Shown: positions 41,336 through 54,394, counted from the stretch's first letter. The stretch: 64,000 nucleotides of DNA from Trichoplax adhaerens (GCF_000150275.1 NW_002060944.1:2952152-3016151), one strand, 5' to 3'. Numbers and translations: made by a program. The notes: generated from the letters alone by a model not told the origin.

Positions 41336-41676
41336 TAGAGTACAGTACGTTTCAAAAATGCTCGCGCATACAGTACTGTACAGTACATACTGTACTGTAC
41401 TGACGTCAGTCTACAGTACTGTACTGTACAGTACATGGAACAAAATAAGGTCTCCAACATACTGTATCTCCGTGCTTGTTGTACAGTACTGTACTGTATA
41501 GTAGTGCAGTTGTAGTATATACAGTAGTACTGTATACTCAGTAACTCATTTAGGTACACTGTACAGTACAGTACAGTATGTACTTGTACTGTACGTACAG
41601 TACTGCAGTGCTGTAAGAGTGGACATGCACTGTACAGTACAGTACAGACAGACGTACAGTACAGTACAGTACAGGT
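41336..41676. repeat. large palindromic CAGTAC/GTACTG repeat block
   Basis: The densest instance in the window: many CAGTAC and GTACTG hexamers in alternating orientation, able to fold on themselves almost anywhere. The block is flanked by two related direct sequences, TACGTTTCAAAAATGC near 41347 and TACGTTTAAAAAATGC near 41674. Confidence 0.8.
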
Positions 41677-41938
41677 ACGTTTAAAAAATGCAAACGGTCC
41701 GTGAGATAAACAACATTGAATAAACTGGTGGATTGCGACATGTCGTAAGAGCGGATATTTCACCATTTCAACCGCTATATGAAAAAAAAATGCTTTTACG
41801 GAATGAGGGAATTCATTAATTATATTATAGAAGGTAAAAATAAAAGTACAGGCACATAGAGTATCACCAGCGATACTCAATGTACTGTACTCTACTGCAG
41901 GTTGTCGGGACTACGGAGAAGAGTGGCAGTACTGTAGT

Positions 41939-42025
41939 CTCGTACTGTACAGTACTGTACAGTAGTCAGATCAGTTGTGTTCGGCCACCGTTCATCTTGT
42001 ACTGTACAGTACAGTGTACAGTACA
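41939..42025. repeat. palindromic CAGTAC/GTACTG repeat block
   Basis: A shorter block of the same family, 245-330 bases upstream of the deubiquitinase start codon. It includes GTACTGTACAGTAC, which is its own reverse complement. Confidence 0.75.
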
Positions 42026-42268
42026 AGACATTGTGATTCAAGAGCTTCGGTCTGCATCGACTCACGCCACAGTGTAGTCTGTAAACAGCACAGGCGCAGA
42101 TTACTCATCTCTACTGAAGAAGTGTTGTATATCGCATCTTGGCCGATTGGTGTCCCCCATTAAAAGAAAATGGTTCAGCGCGCCGATTTCTAGTCCACCT
42201 AATCCACAAAGGATGACAGAGAGTCAAGTTGATTAAATCGGAACTGTTGATTTCAATTTTATACCCAA

Positions 42269-45200
42269 ATGCCGAGTAATTCCTGCCCTCATTCGCTCTA
42301 TATCGATAGAGATATTATCAATTATGTTGATCGATTGCCTACGGTGAGTATCCTTGGCAAGATTTGCATGGTAATTTGGAATCATAGGTCAAAGTTGCAC
42401 TCATGCCACTGCTGCTATTTCACGCGCAAATAGGAGGAGGGTGCTATTCAATCATGTAATCTGTATTCTAGCTAATCGATACCGTCTTATAACTTTAAAT
42501 TGCTTTCAAAGCATGACCATGGATTCTTTGGTAGTCGTTTCCAATTTTTGCATTGGGTTATGCTATCCCTGTACAATCTTATGCTATATACTGTACATCA
42601 CTAAAGTGCTATACTGTAGCGTATTGTTTCTACCAAGGTATCACTGACCGTCGGAGTCAGTTGGACCAACAGCTCATTTTGAAGAGAATAAAATGATGGT
42701 AGACAGGATTGTATCGTAGTCGATCAACTCTTTCTTTTCCATTGACTGTCTTTAACTTCGATAGAACGATAACAGTGACATGTAGGAGAATGCGATAGCT
42801 TCTATGCTGAAGATTGAAGTCATTATTGTTGATTTTAGATTTGATGTGCCAGTGATAAAACGTCTTTTCGCTAGTGAATTATCGTAGGCGACTTACGTTA
42901 AAGTCAATCCTGCCTTACCTTGTTTCCTTTGCAGTCGACTTCATCAAGGACTTTCTCCAGTGCGATCGATAGCAGATCAATACAGACTTCATAGTATATT
43001 ATCAAAATTTTCACTGTAGCTATAATAAATTCATCTCCTACATCTGTAGATACAATATATATATATATATATACATCTTGAGTAGTTGAGATTACTATTT
43101 GAAAGCAACATATGCATAGATAATCTTCAATTTGCAAATTGCTATGTAAACAGCATCGGATAAAATGCACAGTACTCATCGTTGTATAGCGCACAAAATC
43201 TGGCCAAATTGAAAATTAAACTTCCAAACATATCTTACCATGATACTGTTAACCTATTGACAAGTTCTTTTTATTCAAATCTTTAGTTATAAAAGGCATT
43301 ATCGATTTCTTTTTCGAACTCGATTGCATTGTTATAGCAAAAAGTGTTTAGTAGTCTATGTATGTAGTAGGTATATGACGTTTCAGAAAGGTTGTTATGC
43401 TAGCATCATTCACTCGTTACTAGTATTTGCTTACCAAGGTTTCTCTTACTATCACTCTTACAATGAAGTTATCATAACTGGATCTCAATCTTTACATAGT
43501 ACACTGAATAGACTCTTTTGAAAAATAGGAAAAAAATAGATTCACAGTATATTCAAGTACAATTTTTCTCCTTATAGGAATCGCTAAGTTGTTCATTCTG
43601 TCAAGAAAAGGAATGTAAACTGCTATTATGCGCAAAGGCAAGTAAATTAGCATAATACACCTATTCGATATTGAAGGATGTCTTTATCTATCCCTTTCCA
43701 AGGGTCAATATATAACATATATATATATGTCATCATACAGTAATTGAGATACTATATGTATTCTGACAACAATTACAGTATCTTGTACTTTAATAAGATT
43801 ACTCATTCGAATTAACCTGTAATGTATTGTAGTTATAGTTCGCATGTAGATCTTACAAACAAATGTCTATTATTCACTAGTTTCAATTCTAATGGTGTAA
43901 CTGCATGCTTGACAGATACGGCACATTTTAATTATAGCTAGTACTGTAAACTGGGCTTATCCCGGCGCGACACTACATTAGTGTAGCTTTAATGTGGCCT
44001 TACTCCAAGAATTGATCATGTTAGTGCAATACACCGTATTTTCTAGCAGTACAGAATTTCTACTACATCGTATCTCGTAAGGAAACCAAACTGTTGTTGG
44101 TCCCTAAACTTATGCATACGAATAGAACGATATCTTACGCTATAATCGGCTCTTATCTTGAAAATGCGACTGTAGGTTGGATGCGGTTACGTTGGTTGCG
44201 ATATCAACAGTGCTAAACATTGTCAACGACATGCTGAGGTAAGCCACTATCTAACGGTCTATCATATCAATTCAAGATTAACTATTCTTTACTTAACTAT
44301 CGATCGTTCATATCATCCGTGTTACTTTGGTAATTATATAGACCCTATCATTTCTTTGTTGTACTGTTTGATTGTTACAACATATTTGTCTTAACTCATA
44401 CTAGGGGATAGTTTATAAAAGCAATTAAGACTTGATTGTTATTACAATAGAAGACAAAAGTTAAAATTGATCTACTCATTGGTTAATTACTTTAGGAAGT
44501 AGGGCATGCTATATTTCTCCATCTACCAACTAAGAGGTCATGGTGTTTCCATTGCCACTGTGAAGTCACTTCCATTTTTGAACAAGAAGAAATGGATGCA
44601 GATGAAGAAGGCGATAGTGATGTCAGCTATGATGATAACGATATTGATGACGATTCAATGGATTATGACCCTCCGGTTAACTATTCGCATAGACCCAAGC
44701 AACCGCCTTTAATCGTTGAAGACAAGGTAGAACACCAGTATATTATCTTTAAGATTATTAATGTAGTGTACTACTGTAGCTACAGTTAACCAGTATTACC
44801 GCGTATCTATAAAGGAATGCATAGGTCATAATAATAACTATTCACTTCTTACATATCAACTGAATTACTGACTTTTTTGCTTATTTTTTACAGACTTTAG
44901 ATAATATATCTCAGAGTTCAAAGTCATCAGAAAGTCTTGATGATATCGGCCAACTAAAGCCAAGAGGTAATTTAAATGTAGAATCAGTTGTTTCTATAGT
45001 CATCCTACAGTCTACCTTGTGTCTATAATGTAATGATTTGCTGCTTAAATAATCAACTCTATTTATACAATATTTGTGTCAAATTCAAGGCTTATGTGGG
45101 CTATCTAATCTTGGCAATACATGCTACATAAGTGCAGCATTACAGGCAATGTCAAATTGGTACAAACAATATCTTTATTTTCTATCCATACTTATTTGTG

Positions 45201-48200
45201 TAAATTGTTAATTATTAAAATGTTTCTAATTCAAATACAGCGTACCTTTGACGCAGTACTGCTTAGAATGCGAAAAATATATTGCCAGAATTCCAGTTGA
45301 CTCAATTGCTAAACGCTATTGTAAGCTTATTCAAGATATGTGGAGCAAGAAAAGGTATGCACACGTATATTTAAATGTACGGTGTACTTTTAATAAACGC
45401 TAATTTGCAATACTATCGCCATATGAAGTGATCTTGTCTTATGTTTAGCTCATTATTCATTAGGGCTTGTAAATATTTATTTATGATACAAACTTGATTT
45501 AATGGATTTATTGTTATTAGAAACGATTATGTTACACCAACTGAATTTGTCCAATCTGTTAAAAAAGCCAACCCACTTTTTAGAGGTTCTTCACAACAGG
45601 TAAAATATTGCTTATTTTATAGCTTTTCTGTTATATAATTTCTTATAAACATTCCGCTTTTAAGAAATGCATCTGCCTTGTTATTTAAAGTTATAGAATA
45701 GATGTTAATTCATCAGCGTAATAAAGCTTTTCTTACTTTCTAGGACGCGCATGAGTTTTTACGTTGTATACTAAATCTTCTACACGAAGAAACTAAACTG
45801 CTAATAAGCGGTTTTAGCCTAGATGATGGAAAATCAAGTATTGATACGAATCGTGGTATAAGTGTAAAGCGAACCGCTACGGAAACTGATAAATTACCTA
45901 ATCCAGACAACCGCTTAGTAATCGCTATTAACAAGACGTGTAAAGACGATACTAATTCCAATAAGTCGAATGATACAAATGTGGTTCAAAAGTGTAAGGA
46001 TCTTATTGAAGAAGATTACGTTGAAGTGGTGCTTTCGGAGATTGAAAGTGAAAGCTCTGCATCCACTGGAGAAAAATTCTTACAAGACGAGGCTAAAAAG
46101 GAGAATGGTAAGCAAGATTCAGCGATCTGTACATATTATATTTAACATATTCATAATTAGTTTTTGTTCATAATACTGATTAATATACGGTACTGCTCTG
46201 TAAATTTATAGCCTCAGCACTTACTGGCACTTATTTATAATTATTTGCTTGCATAAGTAGAATTGTTTACTTACCGTAATTAAAAATATTTCAATACTGT
46301 AGCGAAAGATCCTCAGGATGAACTTAATATGGAAGAAATAAATAAACTTACAAATACAGAAAAAGAAAAGACAAAGAAAGTCACTAAAGTCACCGTGCCT
46401 TCAGATCTTCCTCGTCCAACTCCCGGTATTTATAAAATGTGCATATTGTTATCTTATTATTCCGAATAGTGATATTATACAAGACCGCCCTTAATCGTTT
46501 GTATAATAATAATATAAATTTTAAGCAAATCTTCTCTTTAATAAACTAGAAGCTCAAATCAAGTATCATAGTATTATTACGGATACTTTCGATGGAAGAA
46601 TCATAAGTTCAGTTAGATGTCTTTCATGTGATACGGTAAGTCAAGTTAATTATTAGAGATTATTCTATGGAGAATTCGATTTTTAAATATTAAACAATGC
46701 GTTAGATCTCTTACATCAAGATGAAGTTTTACACGAAATTGCTTATTTCTAGGTATCATCCAGGATAGAAAGTTTCCAAGATCTTTCTTTGCCAATTATT
46801 AGTAAATATCCCTGGTTCATTTTTACACATTTTCCGAAGTATGTAGCATATTGTTATTCGTACTACCAAGCTAATCAATGACTTTTTTGTGTAGGAAAAC
46901 GTGAATTGAGTACGGTGATTGGTAATCAATCTTATAATCCTTGTGCTGCGTTAGCAATTACTGCAGGAGAAGAAGAAAGAAGAGGGATGGTGGAAGCCAT
47001 ATGGGATTGGTTTAAAGGGTAATTTTTTTGTTAATTTTATTCTCGTATTATGTTTCGCCTGTTTAAATGTATCATAATCAAACACTAGCTGGATTTGGGG
47101 ATCGGTACCTTTGGAAGATTGTTTATCGACTTTTTTTGAAGAAGATGAATTAAAAGGTTAACAGTGAATCCGATAAAATTAATAGCTTGATATTACGGTG
47201 AAGTCATTTTCGGAATAATTTTAACTTATATTATTGATGTATTTGTAGGTGATAATATGTACAATTGCGAAAAATGTAAGAAGTAAGTATTATTGTCTCG
47301 ATTCATATTTTTCTTGCCATTTTTGTTGCTACTATCGCCGTAGTACAACACTTGGTTACTAAAATAAATCGTGCGTGAAGATGCACTGTTGTAGATTTTC
47401 GTTGGTTTCTATTTAAGCGTATTAACTGTACCCATATATTCAAAATATAGATTACGAAACGGCATTAAATATTCGAAGATCACCCACCTGCCAGAAATAT
47501 TATGCTTACATCTAAAAAGATTTAAGCATGATTCTTATTCTACGTCTAAAATAAATTGTTCTGTAAACTTTCCATTAACTGGATTGGAAATGAAATCCTT
47601 TTTAAATACTGGTATTACGATAACTTTATTAAATTTTTCAAAATTAATAAATATTTCAACTTTAAGTCTCATTAGTTTTAATAAAATCATTTTGTTTGTA
47701 GGCCATAAAATTCAGTCAACCACTTACGATTTAGTTGCCATAATCTCTCATCATGGAGCGGCCGGAGGTATGTAATGTGCATTTATTTTTTGATAACACT
47801 GTAGATAATTAACGACGAGAATCATAGTTATTATATAGATTTTGCTGCGCTGAGATATTAATATAGCATTATGTTACAGGAGGGCATTACGTTTGCTATG
47901 CTTTAAATTGTATTAACCATCGGTGGTATGAATATGACGATATAAATGTTACTGAAGGTAAGACTTTTCCGATATTTTATGTTTTAGTTCGAGTATCCAA
48001 TTATATTCGATGATAGGTCTTGAATTTAAATTTCCTACTTTTCTTTAATAGTTGCCGATGAATTTGTCTTAAGTGTGGAAGCGTATGTTCTATTCTATCG
48101 GTAAATATATTAATTTAATTGCTTAACCGCTCAGCTATGATAATTCCTTTAAGAATTACGGTATATCAACATTTTTTGTTTCATTCTTTGCTATCACGAA

Positions 48201-49623
48201 AGTAAATCGTCGACACCAATGCTCCAGAAAGATAGATCTAAGATTGCTGCACGTAATCGTTTGCAAGAGGTATTTCTACAATCCAGATCAATGTGATAGT
48301 ATTTACTTATAATTATCTGTAATACATACGCTTTAATGTTAAATTAGTCGAGCACCGATTTCGTATACATCTCGAAGCAATGGTATCAGGTGTTTTTATC
48401 TTGTTCAGAGCCAGGTTAGTTTGACGAATAATTGTATACAATTTGTTACCGCAAGCCCATCATGCATTAATGATTTTTTTAATACTTGAAATACTTAGGT
48501 CCTATTACGAATACAGATTTACTGTGTCCGCATGGAGGTAAGTACGAATTTTTATTGAAAATTTCGTTATTAGTTTTATTTCATGCAGTGTTAAAATTTA
48601 CTTTTTTTACTTCTTGATAGCTGCTTATTGTGCGAACCCTAAATTTGATGTCAACGATTTTGCGGTAAAGGTGCCCTTGCTGGTTTGGAATGAACTCCGT
48701 AATAAGTATGAAGCATAAAATTAACTGCATTAACTTTACAATTGCATCTAATGCATTGATTTCTAAGCATTTTGCTCTACTTAAAAGCTCGATTGAATAA
48801 ATAAGAAATCTGCAAACTTATAAAGTGTATAAATTACAATTATTGTTAGATATGGGGGTGGTCCTAAGATACAAGCGTCGATGGTTGAAACTTGTCAAAA
48901 GTGTCAGGTTAGGATTATCACTATTGCTAAATAACGAATTGTAAATGAAAAATTCGCAATAAGGATATAGTGCACACTTAATATTGATACCCTGTACAGC
49001 ATTTGGTGTTGTGATAGTTATATATCGCTTCTTATTTTAAATTATGTAGGAAATATATCAAACAAGAGAAGAAAAACGAAAAAAAGAAAATGAATACTTT
49101 ATGAAAGTATGAATTAGTTTAAATGATACTTTATCTACTGTTTGATAACCTTGTTAATGATGTTTAGTTAAAGGCTGCAAGTGAAAGGGATACTGCTAGG
49201 GAAGTTTCATATTGCATTAGTTATCAGTGGTTCCGTAAATGGCAAGGGTTTGTCAGATGTGAAACTTTAGGTAATTACTAAACGTCTACCGTATTGAAAG
49301 ATTAACAAATAGAATGAACGTTGTAGCTGCACTTTAAAATGTACGTTTTATTTATATGGAAATTCCTAATGTTTTTCACAGAGCCTCCAGGTCCTATATC
49401 CAACGAAACTATAGTCACTTTAACGAGTGATGGCAAGATACAATTGCGTACTGGTATAAACATATTTTAATTATTTTAGGCTGTTCTTTTACTCTCACTA
49501 GAATATCATCTAACTGTTATTTTACTTCAAGGTGCTGATTACGGTTATGTTTCTAAAGAAGCATGGCTTTATCTTTACGGTAGATATGGAGGAGGACCGG
49601 AAATTCCTCAGGATTGTGTATAA
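42269..49623 (+). CDS. ubiquitin-specific protease, USP20/USP33 homologue, complete
   Basis: Twenty-eight exons join in phase to 868 aa: 42269-42343, 43578-43637, 44176-44238, 44496-44726, 44894-44966, 45090-45159, 45241-45354, 45521-45599, 45744-46107, 46303-46425, 46550-46635, 46753-46801, 46895-47018, 47089-47156, 47249-47282, 47451-47611, 47702-47767, 47880-47957, 48052-48100, 48203-48269, 48348-48414, 48499-48537, 48621-48705, 48850-48907, 49050-49106, 49168-49270, 49382-49453 and 49532-49623. A UBP zinc finger (residues about 6-105: [25 protein letters not shown]) precedes an acidic linker. The catalytic domain has Cys179 in [12 protein letters not shown] and His616 in [10 protein letters not shown], with [16 protein letters not shown] and LHLKRF blocks. 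An acidic insert lies in exon 9. Two DUSP modules follow (about 680-765 and 785-868; [22 protein letters not shown]). It removes ubiquitin from proteins. Intron 2 uses a GC donor. The vertebrate copies USP20 and USP33 are about 910-940 aa; this looks like the single ancestral gene. Confidence 0.95.
43638..44175 (+). other. GC-AG intron in the USP20/33 gene
   Basis: The second intron begins AAAG|GCAAGT, a strong GC-type donor, and ends with TGTAG. Only this donor keeps the frame from LLLCAK to VGCGYVGC, the zinc-finger core. A GT donor five bases further on would shift the frame. Confidence 0.75.
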
Positions 49624-50082
49624 CATATAAATAAATTAATACCGCTTAATTTGTTCATCGAATTGTAACATATGTAAAGTCTGCAGGGTGTTGGTTTTTT
49701 ACATCCTGTTATTTAGCAAAATTTGATCAATTTAGTTACATTGCTATTGAGTCAACAAGAAGCGACCAATAGTACGGTATTGATATATTTTATTTACTAA
49801 ATGCTATAGAAAGCAATGATCGAAAATGCTTTTGTTATAAAAGGCAATCATTAATATTATACGTAATGAAGAAATGATACATATAAAATATATATATAAA
49901 AGAGTGCGCCGTATATGTATACGGCTTATGTATATGCAATATGAATAAAGCAAAATCTTATGGCTGTTTCTGTTGCCTTAAAAGAGAACAAATAGGACTG
50001 CACGTGATTTATAGGTTTTTACACATATATTAACCATTATTACTACAATCGCGTTGAATCTTAATGCTGTACACTCAAAAAA
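49624..50082. other. intergenic between convergent USP and HSD17B7 genes
   Basis: A short 3'-to-3' interval holding AATAAA signals for the plus-strand gene and a TA-rich run near 49890. No gene is seen. Confidence 0.6.
49944..49949 (+). terminator. possible poly(A) signal of the USP gene
   Basis: AATAAA lies 320 bases after the USP stop. Another AATAAA at 49630-49635 is only seven bases after the stop, and the more distant one seems more likely. Confidence 0.4.
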
Positions 50083-52539
50083 TTATTCACGTAATTTAGA
50101 TTTTACTTCCTTTATTAGTTGATCCAATTTTTCTCTTAGATTGTTGGAAGCGGTCGATTCAACTGGAAGCTACAAAGTAATCATATTTAACACATCAATA
50201 AAATCGAAGTGTCGCATTAACAGAACTTTGAGTTGTTTAACTACGAAATACCTCTCTAGTCTCCACAAATGATCTACCTAAGAAAGAGCATCGACTGAAA
50301 TATTTGCATTTGTATTCAAGCTTGGTTGGAACTTGATTGTAGAGCCATTGCTAAATTGCATGCAATACACGTATAAAGCACCATACCGTTAGTATAATAG
50401 ATTCCGTTGGACCAATTTTAAAAATGCAAAACACCACGTATATTCCGTGATCACAGCTACAATTAGTTTCTTATTGGTAGGTACTTACCAATGCTGTACA
50501 ACCATTTGCAGCAGTGATGTTCAGATTGGATACGCACATTCTCAACTACGAATAGAGAATTTAAGATAAGTGATATCCGCTTGACTCTTGTGTGTAAGCA
50601 CTTTTACAATCTTCCATTTTAGCCTTCGTTATTATTTTTTTGACAAAATAACATGAAAATTTGACTTACAAGAGCGATAATAGGATAGAGCAGATACCAA
50701 GAGTTGGGGGACATAATTCCATACGTTAAATTCGTCATTACCAGTCCAGGGCAAGTTACGTGAGAATAGATACCCTACATACGTTGTAATGAGTGGTTGA
50801 AAGATTTATGTACATGTTGTGATAATCCTGTAGTAATATCATCTATAGTTTTTATACTAGAAACTAAATCGCTTAATTAACCAATACAATACTTTATCAT
50901 ATGCACGGTCAACTAACCTTAGAATTCAATTTCTCATTTAGACTAACGTTTAATAAATCGATAGCATGCTTCGATGAACCATATGGGTCTTTCCTATTCA
51001 ATTATGAACATATTATCGTTAACTGCAAGGACTAAGAATCTACTGCGTAAAAATTACCTTTTACAGTCTATAATTTAAAGTATGAGAAAAAGCTAATCAA
51101 TTTACCTTACCCGTTTACGTGTTGCATATTATCTAGTGAAAACGAAGCGCGATTTGCAGCACTGGAAGAAGTCCATACAATATGAGTCATTTTGTTGCTA
51201 GCTGCTAAGTAGTCTTCTAACTCACTAATCTGCAACAACAAATTGAAATTGCTGTTTTAATTTTGTCATCATGACAATAAATCGATTCTTGAAGCTAATA
51301 TGATGATGTCAAAAAATTAGTGTAAAATTGCTGTAATATGTTATTAACCAGTAAATAATGGCCAAACAAATTGGTTGCGAAGACAGATTGCAGGCCATCG
51401 TTTGTAACGCTATCATTCTGGATAATGAGGCCTTCGCCAGTTGTAAACATGTTAATGAAGGAGCTAGAAAGAGATCAATAAATGAGGGATTAGAATATTT
51501 AAGTGAAAGCAATATGATCATGTTTTTAGATTAGACTGTCAAGTGTTAGCTGCGCATACGATTACAAACCTGAAGGACCTGAAACCGCTTACGAAATGGG
51601 ACCAATCAAACTGTGTTATAGGCATAATGCCAGCATTTAGAAATAGGTGATTTAAGTAACTGTATCTAAAGGAAAGGAATGAGTAAAAACCCTTCAATTA
51701 GAATAATCATTCAATAGATTATACGCGTATACTGTGTTCGTATCAATCAATCGAGTTTGTACAGATCATCCACTGCAGAAAATACCGCATAGTGTAATCG
51801 GCTCATGTTATATACCTGTATATTGTCAGTATGATAATTTCTAATAAAGTTATCTATACAGTACTACAGTACATCACGAGGTAAAGTGTTCTCAGACTCA
51901 GATTAGGTACGTATTTATGAAAGATAAATGATGTCAGTCTGCCTTACTTAGATTCTGGCGGAGTATGCACTAGTTATTGCTTTCCTACCTTCTTTTAATC
52001 TCTTCGGCTACAGCTATCACAGATTTCGCATCGCTTGTAACTAAAGTTAAAATATCAACTTTTGCTGTGCTGCATAGTGACATTAGCATTTCTTTCGTTG
52101 CATTGGCTTTCTTTATATTTCTACAAGCTAAGCAAATGGTGATTCTGTCCTGAAATTCGCTGACTAATTGTCGCGCAAGTTCTTGACCGATTCCGCTAGA
52201 TTTAAAAGTCATCGATAAAGTGAGTGAGGAGACGGATTAGAGGTAGACTGAAGTGAGTTTCGTATTACTGTTTATTGCACTATACTTATTCAGGCAAATA
52301 CACTTGACATATTCATGCAGTGGTCTATAATACTGAAGATATTATCACTTTTGGAAGCATTGCATCAGAAAGCAGCTAAATAATGTTGGCGTAGCATGCA
52401 AAGAATAATGTACTCGTATAACAGGAGGCCTGGGTAAGGTAATCATGATGGAATGTAGGAATTGTTGTTCTATTCTATAATAACTTTACACTTACGCAGT
52501 AGCACCGGTTATTAAGACGATATCTCCTTCATGATTCAT
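50083..52539 (-). CDS. HSD17B7: 3-ketosteroid reductase, HSD17B7-like short-chain dehydrogenase
   Basis: Ten exons join in phase to 334 aa (human 341): 52539-52496, 52195-51989, 51665-51570, 51463-51349, 51229-51111, 50993-50918, 50774-50670, 50545-50489, 50350-50252 and 50169-50083. It starts [19 protein letters not shown], the TGxxxGxG NADPH-binding motif split by intron 1. [10 protein letters not shown] is the family NAG motif, VWTSSSAA holds the catalytic Ser, and [12 protein letters not shown] holds the catalytic YxxxK. HSD17B7-specific blocks follow: [35 protein letters not shown] and a C-terminal coiled tail ending in EVKSKLRE. A hydrophobic segment ([14 protein letters not shown]) may contact the ER membrane. 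In vertebrates the enzyme performs the 3-keto reduction in post-squalene cholesterol synthesis and can reduce estrone. That function is inferred here by homology. Confidence 0.93.
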
Positions 52540-54394
52540 GGTGGGTTAGCTAGGAATATTTCTCTGGATAATCCTCAGTTTTTGAGGAGGTCAGCAGTCA
52601 GCACTTACTCAGAAACTCCGAAGCTTGCTTTCTTTTGTACACCCAGTTACAGAACATCTGAACATGATATGGTATCATCGCACTGCCGTCCATCTGTCCG
52701 CAGCTTAACTAATTACTGTAATTAATTCCTGACGATAATTATAGAATTAATTAAGCTATGGACAGATGGACTAACGTAATACAGTACAGTGGGCGGTCAC
52801 TGAAGGTTGCACCTCCCCCATTTTCTTATTAGAAGTCTCTGCTACAGTCAGCGACTCCTCCACCAAAAAGTTAAATTAAGTAATATTGAAGTCTATTCTA
52901 TTTTACTAATTTCTACTGGATAGCAGTTATATAAGGTTCTAAATGTTTTTAAATTAGTAGAAGTAATTGAGAAAAATAGACTCTGGAGATCCGTTAGTCT
53001 ATACTGTATGTGATATCAGTACCAAAGATCTGGTGTTGTGTTTTAACTGTAGTGTCCATTTACAGGCTTGCTTACAAGTAGCAAGTCCAGCACAGTATGT
53101 AGCTTGATCATGCAAATTATCGTAGTGAGTTTATAAATGTATTGATTTTCCTTTATTTTTTAAGAACATTTATGTCATCAAGCTATACTTTGCTTTCTTT
53201 TAATAAACAGAGGTATAAAACAGCACTGGTACGCGTCTGATGTCCATTGTACAGTACTGTATGTTGCTGGTTTATTCTGCAAGGCAAATTAGGGCTTACT
53301 GTTCACGATTTCTTGAGGAGTTTTTCAAATTGTCAATGCTTATGATAATACGGATAGAAATGTCAATAATTTGTTCGTGTTTTATCTCCTTCTTTTTCTC
53401 TGTCCGGGCTGTAGTCAAGAAGACTACAATATCAAGTGAAGAATCAACCAATTTCCAGTTCTAGAGAGTCGATATAGCGTAGTTGCCGTAGTTTGAATCT
53501 CACGCTATACGGTAATAATTCACTATCATCCATCTCGTCAAGATATTGGATTTATAGAAGACAATCCCTCGACTTTACTCCTCTATCACACCCCAATTCT
53601 CCTTGCCATGGCTCTCCGCCATGGCATTCAAGCTCCAATTTGATTCACTGCATCGTAGATACGGAAGCAAAGAAATTTTCAATCAATCAACTCATCCATA
53701 AAAGTAAATCATCCATCTTCCAGTTAATGCAGTTGGCCATCCAGAAATGATATACTGTACTACCAAATTGAGTGATGAGGAAATTGAGCTAGACTTACGT
53801 CTACTCTATTTCCATCCTCATTGTCCATGGCTATCCATTGATTCATACAATTGTTATTTCTATCAATTATATCTATCATTTCTTCATACAATTGTTATTT
53901 TTATCAATCATATCTAGTCTTGATTAACCCATCGATTGTTTGAAAGAGTCAGTCATCAATTGCTGACTGACACGTCAGCAATCATCCAGTGGTGACAACA
54001 ATAGTAGTGACAAGGTGAAATACTGACGGTACAAGGTGCGAACGTGACCCGGCATACAATGCAGTCGACAGTCAGGGAAGTTTGAGTTTGTTCCCTAGAG
54101 TGAACGTTGGGGCTGATGTGGACGATGGCAATCGATTTGTCTTGCCAATTGCATTGTGACGATTATCTCATACAGTAATTAGTATGCAACAATCAGTCAC
54201 TTCAACGTTACTACCCTACCGCTTGACCTAGAGTACAGTCCATTAATTAAGCCAATACTATATATACTGTATAATATATAGTGACTCAACGCTTGACCAA
54301 GTTAACCAATCGTCTCCATCGCTCAAAGCAGGTTGTCGGATCATCAAGAGTTCACATTATTATTATTAAATTGCAAGTTGGAAGTACCTTGTGA
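52540..54394. other. intergenic between divergent HSD17B7 and reticulocalbin genes
   Basis: The two flanking genes point away from each other, so both promoters lie here. It contains an inverted repeat (52689-52770), a short two-copy direct repeat of about 41 bases near 53842-53920, and overlapping small hairpins at 53948-53982. No gene is recognised. Confidence 0.55.
52689..52770. repeat. inverted repeat, about 25-bp arms
   Basis: The left arm starts TCCATCTGTCC and continues AGCTTAA with a TAATTA tail. The right arm (about 52746-52770) is its reverse complement, ending GGACAGATGGA. The inner 30 bases are AT-rich. It could be a solo hairpin or a remnant of a small foldback element. Confidence 0.6.

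Larger units (their letters stand above)
40904..42268. other. intergenic dominated by palindromic repeats, upstream of USP gene
   Basis: Two ACTGTACAGT-type blocks fill much of this region (41336-41676 and 41939-42025). A 227-codon minus-strand frame at 41197-41880 runs through the repeats and is not taken as a gene. Bases 42026-42268 directly precede the deubiquitinase start and should hold its promoter. Confidence 0.6.

Noticed and set aside
41197-41880. 227-codon minus-strand open frame
   Set aside because: It runs through the palindromic repeat block, which lacks stop codons by composition and yields VLYCTV-type residues on both strands. No domain or splice context supports a gene.
43324-43521. 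65-codon plus-strand frame as an extra exon of the USP gene
   Set aside because: It lies in intron 1, and no in-phase splice with exon 1 (CPHS block) and exon 2 (CSFC block) is needed or evident.
53461-53510. Possible tRNA-like fold (TATAGCGT...ACGCTATA with a TTTGAATC loop)
   Set aside because: Only one stem pairs; there are no D or anticodon arms and the length is too short.
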